Below, piece after piece: positions 21,696-29,787 of a DNA stretch of 29,787 nucleotides. The stretch comes from a virus. The stretch is taken from positions 1 through 29,787 of the IMG/VR virus record IMGVR_UViG_3300030419_007160. One strand, given 5' to 3'. Under the pieces are notes generated by a model. The model had not been told where the DNA came from, did no database searches, and saw only the letters and a list, made by a program, of their open reading frames with translations. Position 1 is the stretch's first letter. The number at the start of each line of letters is the position of its first letter. The translations under genes were made by a program, and so were the position numbers.

Positions 21696-24600
21696 GGCAA
21701 AGTTTCCAGTTCTTCCTGATTTGATATTTCGTCTTTTCGTCTCCTGCTCTTGAGTTCGCGTAGCCACTGCCTGTGCGTTTTCGGTTTGAATTTGCTGTAT
21801 CGCTGTCTGTACGAGAGGAGCAACAGCATTTTGAGCCTGAATTTGGCGAGCCTGTCTAGTAGTCGAGCACTGTGGGAGTGCGGCATCGTAAGCAAACGAA
21901 TTCCATCTCGTGCTTAAGGATGTTCTCCATTTACCGCCTTTTCCCAAAGATCCAAAATCATGCTCAATTCTAGAAACACCAAAATATCCACCAACACCTA
22001 TTGAGCGAGCAGCACTTTTAATAATTCCTGAATTTTGTACACGATCATTTGAATCTTTATCGGGTTCTAATATCGGTCCCTGCAAAGACTGTGGATCAAG
22101 GTATAGCATTGTACCTACTTTAAAAACACAGTTACCACGTAATAATATTTCCGCATCATACTTTGGACGTAATATTCCCATTCTATTTCCGCCCTTATCA
22201 GCCATCAGGTTCGCCTCTTCAATTCCTGGTAAATCAGATCTTCTAAATTGAACGCTCATGATTGATTTTTTTACTGCCGAACTCAGCTTAAAGTGATATA
22301 TGCCTTTTGCACGGTCTTCTGATTTATTGCCCGTCCTACGTATTTCATCTTCTGCTTTCTGATGTATGAGAAAAACTTGATATGTGTTTAATTTACCTTT
22401 TGCTTGTGCTTGTCTAATAGCTCTTCTGACTTTCCCTATGGTCACATAGTCAACAAAACTATATGAAATAAAATCTGCTGTTATACTTTGATATTGCCCT
22501 GCGACACTGGTGGACTCCATTATGCCAGCTTCGTATAGTTCGTCATCGGTCAAAATGTCAATGTCATAATTTACGCCTTGTCCATTGGTTACATAAGAAA
22601 CGCTCTCAGCGTTATATGATATTACTGTATCTGTATCATCTGGATATGTCATGTTGCTTGTATTACCTTCAGGTACCCCGGTTTCGGAATAAGAAACTCC
22701 ATTAAGGGAATCCTGAACCTGATCCCAGGCTGCGGGGTTTTGGGTGTGCAAAGTGTCCAGCATTTGTTGAGCGAGCGATGGGCTCTGCTCTTGGACTGCT
22801 TGGTATCCTTGCACAAACGATTCTATAGCATCTTCGACAACGGCTTGTTGCGGGTTTGGAGCCGGAGCCGATGAGGCAGGCGTTGCCGCTGGAGGAGTTG
22901 GCGAAGCAGGTGTGGGTGCCGCTCTATATCTCTCCATCCTTCTTGTGGATTTTTGTGAATTTAGCTCTGTTCCATCTCCCTGTACTGACAGATAACTCAT
23001 TAGTGCTCGGGGGGTAGTGGCTGACTCATTTCCCCCGTCTCTACCGGGATAAGTTGCGAGTGCTGCTGGCATAACTACATGTAGTAGCCCATCAATTAGG
23101 TTTTTAAGATAATATCTTGTAATGTTCGGTCTTGATACAACTTCGTTAAACCAAAATTCTTTAAAAAGCATTAGATCTATTGGTATGTCTGCAATATTAA
23201 CGAATGTCTTTTTGTTGACCGTTTCTTTTGAGGGAAGCTCAATATCTCCAAAAACATATTTTCCATATTTATTAATCATTTTTTGGGTGCCCTCACCCAA
23301 CCTGCCTTGTTCCGCAACCTCATCAAAAAATACGGGATAATTTGCATTGGCTTCACGGGCGGCTGCTTCGGCTTCCGCAGCTTGGGCAGCGGCTTCTGCT
23401 TCGGCTTCGTCTGCTTCATCTGGGTCGGAGGGGGAGGTGGGCTCTGGGTCTGGTTCGGGCGGCGATGATGCTGTAAATCTATTATTGTAAGCCAAAATTT
23501 CTAAAGCGGCTTCGACAATATCACCAAGAAAAACAAATTGAAAAAACTTTCTATCACCGTGATCAATAGAGCTTTCACCCTCTGCAAGATTTGTCATAGT
23601 TTCTTCCGTGTCTTCGTCCAACTCCTCTTGATTCTCATTAAGTTCGTTTTGTTCGTTGGTCATGGCTTCAACCGTAGTACTTGCCTTGGCATATCTAGCA
23701 TAGTTGCGAATCACAACGTCGTCTTCGTCGGAGTCGTGCGTTCCAGCGGACAGGTTCTCTACATTTCTCACCTCGACTTCAGTGTTAGTCTCAGGTGCAT
23801 CTGGCTCGCTTGGTAACTCCACACCGGGATTAGTTGTCGAACCGGAGTCAGCCAATGCTGTCTGAATGATAGAAACGGCATCTTCGGGGAAAGAGCACAC
23901 ATAAATTCTTGAACTCGCTCCCTGGGAGATGTTTCCGTGGCTGCGATTGGCCAATCTCAATTGATTAAACATTTTTCTATTGCGAATATTAACATCATTA
24001 GTGTATGCCTCTCTAAGGTTATCTAGCTTAGATCGCAATTGGTTTTCTACTCTCCCACGGGCTTGGTTTTCAAGAGAGATCTCTGCTCTTTGCTCTGGTG
24101 TGGCGTTGTCGGGCACCTCTTTTTGCTTACTTGCTTTTAGCTGTTCCTTAATCTCATCTTGTTCTTCGCGATTAGCCTCCAGCGTCGCGCCAAGTATAGG
24201 ATCATCTAATAAATTTGATTCCGGCATTTGTTGTATTGCAGCACCGTGAGCAATAAAATTTACAGTCATGTCAACGGTCATATCTGGATTAATAATTATA
24301 TCATGGTGCTTTAGGTTTAAATAAAATATCTCCTCATGAGTATTAATCGCCTCTATTATCTGATTAACTCTTTCCTCTACTTTGTTACGGTCAATACGTC
24401 CCGATGTGGTTTGAATACCATTTTCATCAACAACTGGCTCAACTTGTCCGCTATTTACTTGCGATTTAAACCCTGCGGCGATGGGTGTCCCTGCTGCTTC
24501 CCACTGACGTATAAGATCGGGGGTCACTTGTGAGCGACCGACAGCCCCTCCGAGAAGCGAGTTTCTTATTGTGTTTTTGATTTCGCTTCCAACCTTGTTG

Positions 24601-25334
24601 TACCCAATCTTCAATTTTATTCTTGTTCCAGGCTCATCGTAAAGCCTCTCACATACCGAGTTGTTCTGAAGCGTGGTTGGGTTTATTTTAATCAAATCAA
24701 TCCAGGCGATGCCGTTTTTTCTTACAAGGCGGGGGCAACCTCGCACACTTCGCTCAGGAGGCTTATATCTATAAAATAAATTATTCAAATCCATAGTGGA
24801 GATTTTTAAATCCACCAATATGTTGGATTCAAACTCTGCCGGGTTACCACCAAGTTTTGTAATTTTTAAACCGGTGATGCCGACTTGAGTTCTAGCACTT
24901 TGGCGTTCAGAATCGGCAACCAAATTGCCGACACGATTAATCGGATATTTAGGTCTGAACAATACATCAAACACCTCGTCTGTGTCGGTACCCTTGGGGT
25001 ATGATTTATATAATTCAACTCTTGGCGTTAACTGATCTAAAACTTCTTCGGGGATATCTAAAAAATCTAAGGTGCTTGATGGCGTAAAAGCATTGATAAG
25101 TGTGGAAATATCCTCACCTCTTGTTAAAGCCGATTTATCAATCTCTCCATTATGATTTCGTGTGTCAATTATAGTTCTGGTAATAGCAACAGGCACTGGA
25201 CCTAATGGTGCACTGTTATCAGTGTCAGTCGGAAAGCCTCTAATTCTACCAGTCATTGAAAGAACTTTGTCAAGGTTGTCAATTAAAAAACGCTGGGCTG
25301 CTTCTCTTTCGCTAATCTCAGGAGTGTCCGACAT
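21264..25334 (-). CDS. large virion (tail/baseplate) protein with C-terminal Hint domain
   Basis: 1356 aa, ATG 25332-25334 with GGAGG. The N-terminal ~600 residues are mixed alpha/beta with no named domain. Two low-complexity linkers follow: an Asp/Glu/Pro/Ala-rich one (about 621-663, PEPDPEPTSPSDPDEADEAE) and a Pro/Ala/Ser one (about 804-832). A folded region to about 1190 includes GVGGYFGVSRIEHDFG. The last 143 residues, starting at C1214, are a Hint domain: CFVPGTMITMYDGSFKPIED, GDVVLSLN, block-B-like AIHPIQYEGEW, and FYNLEVDGHTIY...NFVINGYVLSG. No terminal His-Asn and no C-extein follow. Location between tape measure/LysM genes and the replication genes supports a tail or baseplate role. 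Confidence 0.8.
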   Translation of the reverse strand: MSDTPEISEREAAQRFLIDNLDKVLSMTGRIRGFPTDTDNSAPLGPVPVAITRTIIDTRNHNGEIDKSALTRGEDISTLINAFTPSSTLDFLDIPEEVLDQLTPRVELYKSYPKGTDTDEVFDVLFRPKYPINRVGNLVADSERQSARTQVGITGLKITKLGGNPAEFESNILVDLKISTMDLNNLFYRYKPPERSVRGCPRLVRKNGIAWIDLIKINPTTLQNNSVCERLYDEPGTRIKLKIGYNKVGSEIKNTIRNSLLGGAVGRSQVTPDLIRQWEAAGTPIAAGFKSQVNSGQVEPVVDENGIQTTSGRIDRNKVEERVNQIIEAINTHEEIFYLNLKHHDIIINPDMTVDMTVNFIAHGAAIQQMPESNLLDDPILGATLEANREEQDEIKEQLKASKQKEVPDNATPEQRAEISLENQARGRVENQLRSKLDNLREAYTNDVNIRNRKMFNQLRLANRSHGNISQGASSRIYVCSFPEDAVSIIQTALADSGSTTNPGVELPSEPDAPETNTEVEVRNVENLSAGTHDSDEDDVVIRNYARYAKASTTVEAMTNEQNELNENQEELDEDTEETMTNLAEGESSIDHGDRKFFQFVFLGDIVEAALEILAYNNRFTASSPPEPDPEPTSPSDPDEADEAEAEAAAQAAEAEAAAREANANYPVFFDEVAEQGRLGEGTQKMINKYGKYVFGDIELPSKETVNKKTFVNIADIPIDLMLFKEFWFNEVVSRPNITRYYLKNLIDGLLHVVMPAALATYPGRDGGNESATTPRALMSYLSVQGDGTELNSQKSTRRMERYRAAPTPASPTPPAATPASSAPAPNPQQAVVEDAIESFVQGYQAVQEQSPSLAQQMLDTLHTQNPAAWDQVQDSLNGVSYSETGVPEGNTSNMTYPDDTDTVISYNAESVSYVTNGQGVNYDIDILTDDELYEAGIMESTSVAGQYQSITADFISYSFVDYVTIGKVRRAIRQAQAKGKLNTYQVFLIHQKAEDEIRRTGNKSEDRAKGIYHFKLSSAVKKSIMSVQFRRSDLPGIEEANLMADKGGNRMGILRPKYDAEILLRGNCVFKVGTMLYLDPQSLQGPILEPDKDSNDRVQNSGIIKSAARSIGVGGYFGVSRIEHDFGSLGKGGKWRTSLSTRWNSFAYDAALPQCSTTRQARQIQAQNAVAPLVQTAIQQIQTENAQAVATRTQEQETKRRNIKSGRTGNFACFVPGTMITMYDGSFKPIEDVVMGDVVLSLNSDNAPTPGRVTKPLVYEINSTVTLATLPGIQGNAIHPIQYEGEWISMEDHPEACVKQQFVSKFYNLEVDGHTIYDSEHNFVINGYVLSGLGDGEALNSAFRRDVEWKMKKTA

Positions 25335-25335
25335 A

Positions 25336-25674
25336 TTATATAGCCTCCAAAACCGCCTCTAGCGGAGTGGGGATTAATAATATATCACCTTTGCGTAAGT
25401 GGCTTTCTGTGGGTCTTTTATTATATCTAGCAATAACCCACCAATATTCAGAATTTCCATAATATTCTTCTGCCAGCTTGTAATACCTATCGCCTGTCTT
25501 CCACATATGACTAATTTCAAAAATTGAAACTCGATCAGAGAGATTTAAAGATGTGTAAACTGGGGTTGCCCATTGATTAATGAAGCGTAGTTTTTTTCTT
25601 TTAAGAATATCGTGATATTTTGAACTAATATTTCTTACGATTCTTCTTCTATTGTTGCGACTTCTTGATGGCAC
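25336..25674 (-). CDS. LysM-domain tail/baseplate protein (gp53 or tail-X like)
   Basis: 112 aa, GTG start 25672-25674 with AGGAGG 8 nt upstream. Residues about 55-103 fit LysM: KTGDRYYKLAEEYYGNSEYW, then ARYNKRPTES and KGDILLIPTP. Small LysM proteins are found in contractile tails (T4 baseplate gp53, P2 gpX), where the domain assists baseplate assembly or peptidoglycan contact. The basic N-terminus (MPSRSRNNRRRIVRN) is disordered-looking. It ends 1 nt before the large Hint-bearing protein begins. The 43-nt gap upstream shows only the ribosome site. Confidence 0.8.
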   Translation of the reverse strand: MPSRSRNNRRRIVRNISSKYHDILKRKKLRFINQWATPVYTSLNLSDRVSIFEISHMWKTGDRYYKLAEEYYGNSEYWWVIARYNKRPTESHLRKGDILLIPTPLEAVLEAI

Positions 25675-25717
25675 GTATAAACCCTCCTTAATACTAAATA
25701 GGAATTAAGTAATTAAT

Positions 25718-26659
25718 TTACTGATCGTCGCCGCCGAAAAGTCTTCTATTTAAATCTCTTTCAGCCTCCACCACAGACTCTTCATCTACCATTTCTGCAT
25801 CCTCAAGTGCCTTGAGTTCTGCATCGCTTAAAGTCTCCGCATCACCCGCTCTTTGGGTGCCCTCTCTCTTGCAATAATTAGCGGGTGGTATTGGTCCTGT
25901 GCCGTGAGGCCAATCTAAATTTTGATTTAAAGACCAACCCAAAGAACCAGGGGTTCTGATGGCTCCGCCAAAACCTAGGGCTAGCGGGTGAAAACATCTC
26001 ATCTTAATAGTTACAGTTATGGACTTAGGCAATATGCCGCCGCGTTTGCCGTGATAAACATATTCATTTTCCGACATTAACTCTCCTGGCTGATTCCCTT
26101 GGGATCCCCAATGGGTTTCTGAACGCTCGCCAATAGTTGGTGCCGCCTCTCCTTGTGGACCTACAACCCCTACTGGTGTTGAACCATAATCAAATACACC
26201 GTCTTCCAAGTTCATTGTAAAGTCATAGTTAAGAATTTCAACTTCCTGATCTCGTAGAAGGGTGCCAAAATTAATTATATATCTTCTCTGAGAAAGATAG
26301 TTGTGCTCGATTTGAGCCGTGGCGGCATCATATCCTGTAACCTCATAAATACCATAAGGTGCACGAGCCAACTGTTCGCAATAAGCCAAATTATTTTTTG
26401 CCTCATGTACATTTCTTGCAGCCATGTCAAAAGATATATCTAAAGTTCTATCTGTGACGCTATATTGTGGTATGGGATTGATTTTTGCAAATACTTGTTC
26501 AAAACTATAGTCAGGTCTATAGCTTTCTGTATATTGTTTTAAAAATATATACTTCGCAAAAAGTTGAACTGCACCGTCTGTTGTTCTAACGGAAAATGGC
26601 GGATAAGAGCCATCGCCAACACTTTTAATAATGCTATATTGATTCTTTCCTGCTGACAT
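25718..26659 (-). CDS. putative tail/baseplate structural protein
   Basis: 313 aa from ATG 26657-26659 (MSAGKNQYSI), which lies 1 nt after the preceding stop; a longer form from 26707 would overlap that gene by 47 nt and neither start has a clear ribosome site. Beta-rich segments (VTDRTLDISFDM, GGILPKSITVTIKM) and an acidic C-terminus (DAELKALEDAEMVDEES) are visible. No domain recognised. Placement between a tail-protein gene and the LysM protein suggests a baseplate or tail-sheath-terminator type role. Confidence 0.75.
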   Translation of the reverse strand: MSAGKNQYSIIKSVGDGSYPPFSVRTTDGAVQLFAKYIFLKQYTESYRPDYSFEQVFAKINPIPQYSVTDRTLDISFDMAARNVHEAKNNLAYCEQLARAPYGIYEVTGYDAATAQIEHNYLSQRRYIINFGTLLRDQEVEILNYDFTMNLEDGVFDYGSTPVGVVGPQGEAAPTIGERSETHWGSQGNQPGELMSENEYVYHGKRGGILPKSITVTIKMRCFHPLALGFGGAIRTPGSLGWSLNQNLDWPHGTGPIPPANYCKREGTQRAGDAETLSDAELKALEDAEMVDEESVVEAERDLNRRLFGGDDQ

Positions 26660-26660
26660 A

Positions 26661-27293
26661 TTAACTATTATAGGTAGGATATGTGCTTGGTAGCGGCTGC
26701 CCGTCATCCAATACGTACTTATCTATCATCACATCTCCCTCAATCCTCATATCAATTTGCACTGGATATATTTCATCCTCGTTATTTCTTCCACCGGTAC
26801 CTTTACTAACAATAAACCCTGCGTTCATATTTGGGTTGTAAACAAGCTGATTGATGTATACGGCGAGACCGCTGTTGTTTATGCTATTAGCAATAAAATT
26901 AAGACCCTTTATTCTAACAAGAGGCATACCTTCGTTTATGCTTTCGGTATTTCTTTTGGGGTACATCATGCATATTAAAAAGTTTAAATTTTGTTCATTG
27001 TATCTAGCTTCCTCAAGGGAACCATTGGTAACAGTAAAGGTAAATGAAATTTTACGCATTGTGTTTTGCGTTCTTGTGATTGGATCAACTTCGCCATAAA
27101 GATAGTTCATTTTTTGGTCTGAGGCGTGTGCATCTTGAAACTGTGAGACGCTGCCGGGGAATTCAACCGAATGCCCGGTTGATTGGTGGGTAAATTTTAT
27201 TTTATACCCTTGTTGATCTGCCCAGGCGGAAATAGATTTATCTTTGTGTTCTCCAGAGTACACTCCTCTATTATCTTTTTTTACTCTTCCCAT
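26661..27293 (-). CDS. putative tail/baseplate structural protein
   Basis: 210 aa, ATG 27291-27293, starting 1 nt after the tape-measure stop. The segment GHSVEFPGSVSQFQDAHASD, then MRKISFTFTVTNGSLEEAR and PLVRIKGLNFIANSI is beta-strand rich, like phage tail-tube or baseplate-hub proteins encoded just after the tape measure. It resembles the next gene product in the phrase ISFTFTV/LDISFDM, so the two may be distant relatives, but this is not established. No enzyme motif, signal or TM segment. Confidence 0.75.
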   Translation of the reverse strand: MGRVKKDNRGVYSGEHKDKSISAWADQQGYKIKFTHQSTGHSVEFPGSVSQFQDAHASDQKMNYLYGEVDPITRTQNTMRKISFTFTVTNGSLEEARYNEQNLNFLICMMYPKRNTESINEGMPLVRIKGLNFIANSINNSGLAVYINQLVYNPNMNAGFIVSKGTGGRNNEDEIYPVQIDMRIEGDVMIDKYVLDDGQPLPSTYPTYNS

Positions 27294-27294
27294 A

Positions 27295-29538
27295 TTAACG
27301 CACCACCACTCGATTCATGTTCGCAAAACCAGCAGCCTCTAAATCACTCTTAACAAGAACCTTTACGCTGCTATTTTGAATCGCCCTTAGAATTTGATCT
27401 AACTTTTCGGTAAGCTCTCCTTGTCCGCTCATATCTACTGGTATTTCTCTGCCATTTGGAAGTGGAACAACTGCTTCGTTTTGGCCTGCTTCACCAATGA
27501 GGGCTGCGGTGGGCTTTGTTACAACACCCCCGTCTGCAAAGAGTCCAAAAGCGCCTCCGAGACCGCCGAGTCCTGCTCCAATCGCGGTACCCCATCCAGG
27601 CAAAATCATCGAGCCAATCGCGGCACCAGTACCAGCACCAGAAAGTGCACCTCCAGTACGTTTGGCTGCTTCTTCGGACATCCCCAGTTTCGTTCCAAAT
27701 CTTTCTACTCCGTAGCCAGCAGCCCCGGCTAACATTCCAACTCCAAGACCAGATTTGGCAAACTTACCTAATCTACCCATCTTGGTAAGGTTTCCGCCGC
27801 GTTTGAAGGCTCCACCAGTTAGGTTATGCCCCATCCTCCTTGTCATTCCTGGTGCAAAGAAGCCGCTCATGCCGCCTCCGCCTCCGCCCATTCCGGGGAA
27901 GGATAGCTGTCTACCGCCACCGCCAAATCCAAGCCGTTCTTTTAATTTACCAAACGCATTGCTGAACATACCTTTAATTGCGTCCGCCTTTTGTATTACA
28001 ACGTGATAAGGTCTCATTGGAGAGCCCGTTGGTCCGAACAAAGAGCCGCCAGTCAGCTTACTAATTCCCATAGCTACAACTTTGGCGATACCAACTCCAA
28101 GACCAAGTTTAACAAGTCCAGAAACTTTTCCTAGCCCAACTTTGCCCATGACTTTATCTATGCCATCTAATCCTTTCGTTATCAAGCCGACTATAGTTTT
28201 AATGTACTCCAATGGTGTTTTTAGGGCTACTGCAAATTTCATAGCCATGATCCTCAATTCATCCATCAACGAGCGTGATTCTCTGGCAAGCTCATTATAT
28301 TCGGTTTGACCTAGGTTCTGCCTTTTCATTGCTTCATCTAATGAAGATGTCTGTTCTTCTTGAAGCATGAGTCTTCTTGTCTCCTCTACACTGAGACCCA
28401 TTGAGTTTGCAATTGCTTTTTGTTGGTAGTAGCCTAATTGTTCAAAGTTTCCGACCGAGCCTTCAACAGCGTCTGCAAATAGCTGCATTCTCTTCGCGGG
28501 GTCTGTCTCTTCAAGAATTGCCATTGTATCAAGCATAGGTGCACCACCCATGCTCATCAGCACGGCGTTAAGATTTCCTGCGGCATCTGCTGCGGAATCA
28601 AAAGTGTCAAACTGTTCTGACATACTTACAATATCGCCCATAGCAAAACCTGTACGTTTTGATGCAGAATACAGATTGTCTAATACATCTTCTGTATTTG
28701 AGCCATGGATTGCGATTCTTGGAAGAACCTCGGCGGCTTCTGCCATTACAGCATTAAGGTTATCGCCAAATGCACTAGCTGTTGCCATGAGCGAACTTTG
28801 AAGCTGAAGTGCTTGCTCGCTTGTTCTTCCAGTTGTACGAGTCACTGCCTGCAAGAATTTAACAGTGTTGCCTGATTCAACGCCAATGGCTTCAAAAGAC
28901 GAGACAGTGGTGGCTAGATTCGCTTGTGCGTCCTCGGACATCATTAAGAATTCTGTAAAACCCTCAAGCAACGCTCCTGTTGACTTAGCTGCCTGATCGG
29001 CAGAAATTCCGTATTTACGGTTTCTGTGCTCGGCGGCTCTTATTACATCTTTATATTTCGATCCGGTGCCTGTAGCTTTTGCAAAACCTGCTGTTGCGTT
29101 ATCCAGCATAGCAGTTAATCCGCGAGTTGGATGAAAAGAGGCTTCTATAAATTTCTTAGTAGTGGAAGCCATTAAGTTGGTGGCAGTCATGGTCTCTTTC
29201 AACTCATCTGCCATCACGCTTAAGGACTCAGAGAAACTTTTTCCCTGCTTCCGCATTTCCGCGAAGCCACCTATAACTCCATCAGAACTCTTGGTAACAC
29301 CAGTTAGTGTTTTTATTAACCCCTCTGTTCCGCTTCGGAGTGAAGCTTCGGCTTTTTTGGATCGCTCTAATTCCTCGGTTAGTTCCTTAAACTTACCACT
29401 GAGCTTATCGATCTGCGTCGTGAGAGCCTGCACATCGGCATCCCCCCAATCAAAACCTTCCTTGAGCCACTCTTGTCTTTCTTTTCGTAGCTTAGTTAGC
29501 TCAGCTTGTATTTGCTCTATGGTCTTTTCTTCAGCCAC
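27295..29538 (-). CDS. tail tape-measure protein
   Basis: 747 aa, GTG start 29536-29538 with AGGAG 10 nt upstream. An N-terminal coiled coil (EKTIEQIQAELTKLRKERQEW) is followed by a long helical body with many Ala/Met, hydrophobic glycine-rich stretches (GLVKLGLGVGIAKVVAMGI; GTGAAIGSMILPGWGTAIGAG) and the common tape-measure ending FADGGVVTKPTAALIGEAGQ then EAVVPLPNGREIPV. The protein sets tail length during assembly and is ejected with the DNA. At the rule-of-thumb 1.5 angstrom per residue, it predicts a tail near 110 nm, an inference only. A poly-Gly patch (GGGGGGMSG) lies in the C-terminal third. Confidence 0.9.
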   Translation of the reverse strand: MAEEKTIEQIQAELTKLRKERQEWLKEGFDWGDADVQALTTQIDKLSGKFKELTEELERSKKAEASLRSGTEGLIKTLTGVTKSSDGVIGGFAEMRKQGKSFSESLSVMADELKETMTATNLMASTTKKFIEASFHPTRGLTAMLDNATAGFAKATGTGSKYKDVIRAAEHRNRKYGISADQAAKSTGALLEGFTEFLMMSEDAQANLATTVSSFEAIGVESGNTVKFLQAVTRTTGRTSEQALQLQSSLMATASAFGDNLNAVMAEAAEVLPRIAIHGSNTEDVLDNLYSASKRTGFAMGDIVSMSEQFDTFDSAADAAGNLNAVLMSMGGAPMLDTMAILEETDPAKRMQLFADAVEGSVGNFEQLGYYQQKAIANSMGLSVEETRRLMLQEEQTSSLDEAMKRQNLGQTEYNELARESRSLMDELRIMAMKFAVALKTPLEYIKTIVGLITKGLDGIDKVMGKVGLGKVSGLVKLGLGVGIAKVVAMGISKLTGGSLFGPTGSPMRPYHVVIQKADAIKGMFSNAFGKLKERLGFGGGGRQLSFPGMGGGGGGMSGFFAPGMTRRMGHNLTGGAFKRGGNLTKMGRLGKFAKSGLGVGMLAGAAGYGVERFGTKLGMSEEAAKRTGGALSGAGTGAAIGSMILPGWGTAIGAGLGGLGGAFGLFADGGVVTKPTAALIGEAGQNEAVVPLPNGREIPVDMSGQGELTEKLDQILRAIQNSSVKVLVKSDLEAAGFANMNRVVVR

Positions 29539-29551
29539 TACTCAGTATCTC

Positions 29552-29787
29552 CTATTTAAATGGCCAAACGATTCCCGTCTCTCTTTCAAAGCCCTTAATG
29601 GCTCTATCCAATGAAGCCTTGTTTTTAGTAACGTTTGGATTGTTCAGTCCATATTTTTTCATTGCTCTCAGGTACTTAGCTTCACCCTTGAGAGCGTTTT
29701 GAAAAGAGTTAACTTGAGAGCGTGAGCCAACAACATTTACTGGTAAAGACCGACCGCCAAACATGGCTCCCAACATTGTCTCAACTG
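29552..29787 (-). CDS. unknown small protein, 3' end (frame open at window edge)
   Basis: The frame ends at 29552 and is open to the edge of the window, so the start may lie outside; an internal ATG at 29774-29776 gives 74 aa. The visible part is basic and helical (FQNALKGEAKYLRAMKKYGL; KASLDRAIKGFERETG) and ends GIVWPFK. Genes just before a tape measure are often tail-assembly chaperones, but no such motif or frameshift site can be seen here. It ends 13 nt before the tape-measure start. Confidence 0.65.
   Translation of the reverse strand, partial: VETMLGAMFGGRSLPVNVVGSRSQVNSFQNALKGEAKYLRAMKKYGLNNPNVTKNKASLDRAIKGFERETGIVWPFK

Noticed and set aside
23344-23472. GC-rich repetitive DNA (repeat array or CRISPR-like)
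   Set aside because: The repetition comes from an Ala/Glu/Asp/Pro linker in the large virion protein; no regular repeat-spacer structure.
29162-29614. 150-codon plus-strand frame with Ser/Leu-rich translation
   Set aside because: It is antisense to the tape-measure N-terminus, and the Ser-rich product is what is expected from the complement of Lys/Glu/Ala-rich helical codons.
1-29787. tRNA genes, CRISPR arrays, insertion sequences, attachment sites, T4-type late promoters (TATAAATA)
   Set aside because: None could be supported by eye; nearly all bases are in minus-strand genes. TATAAATA-like strings occurred only within genes or in the wrong orientation.

Overview
The window is a stretch of a double-stranded DNA tailed bacteriophage genome (about 40% GC by eye). 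Every gene I can support lies on the minus strand, densely packed with 1-25 nt overlaps or short gaps. Phage identity rests on a tape-measure protein, baseplate-like and LysM tail proteins, and a phage-style replication set (UvsX/RecA, gp32-like SSB, DnaB-type helicase, FEN exonuclease). The host is probably Gram-negative: consensus sigma-70 type promoters, a short lipobox protein and a Cys-rich membrane protein fit that, but this is inference. I cannot name the phage.

In transcription order (high to low coordinate): (1) 29787-19897, virion genes: the end of an unknown small gene, a 747-aa tape measure, two unknown tail/baseplate-type proteins (27293-25718), a LysM/gp53-like protein, a 1356-aa structural protein ending in a Hint (intein/hedgehog) domain, and a 451-aa protein of unknown function. 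(2) 19886-14979: a stripped-down family-A DNA polymerase, an FtsZ/tubulin-like protein, a one-TM Cys-rich protein, SSB, UvsX/RecA, a small basic protein and a His/Pro/Arg-rich lipoprotein. (3) 14896-13083: 5'-3' exonuclease and a Pol-beta-fold nucleotidyltransferase. (4) 13019-3016: DnaB-like helicase, B12-dependent ribonucleotide reductase, GroES-like co-chaperonin, a three-gene nucleotidyltransferase cassette, a small coiled-coil protein and a full-length family-C (DnaE-type) DNA polymerase. (5) 2967-1: a small helical protein, dUTPase, a DNA methyltransferase with a putative type II restriction endonuclease, a zinc-ribbon protein and the N-terminal part of an IMP dehydrogenase/GMP reductase family protein.

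Four of the few intergenic gaps hold near-perfect TTGACA-17 bp-TATAWT promoters, each with a palindrome in or over the spacer. They divide the replication region into units starting at ssb, the exonuclease, the helicase and the 96-aa/dUTPase gene. The genes form a largely self-sufficient replication and nucleotide-supply system with its own restriction-modification pair.

The points most worth attention are two DNA polymerases of unrelated families, the DnaE-type one keeping all nine PHP metal ligands; an FtsZ/tubulin-like gene directly followed by a one-TM membrane protein; an apparently complete R-M operon; a Hint domain at the very C-terminus of a virion protein; an overlapping terminator/promoter at 14931-14972; and the unknown nucleotidyltransferase cassette at 6650-8936. 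There is no gene-free stretch over 300 bases; no tRNA, CRISPR array or insertion sequence was seen.
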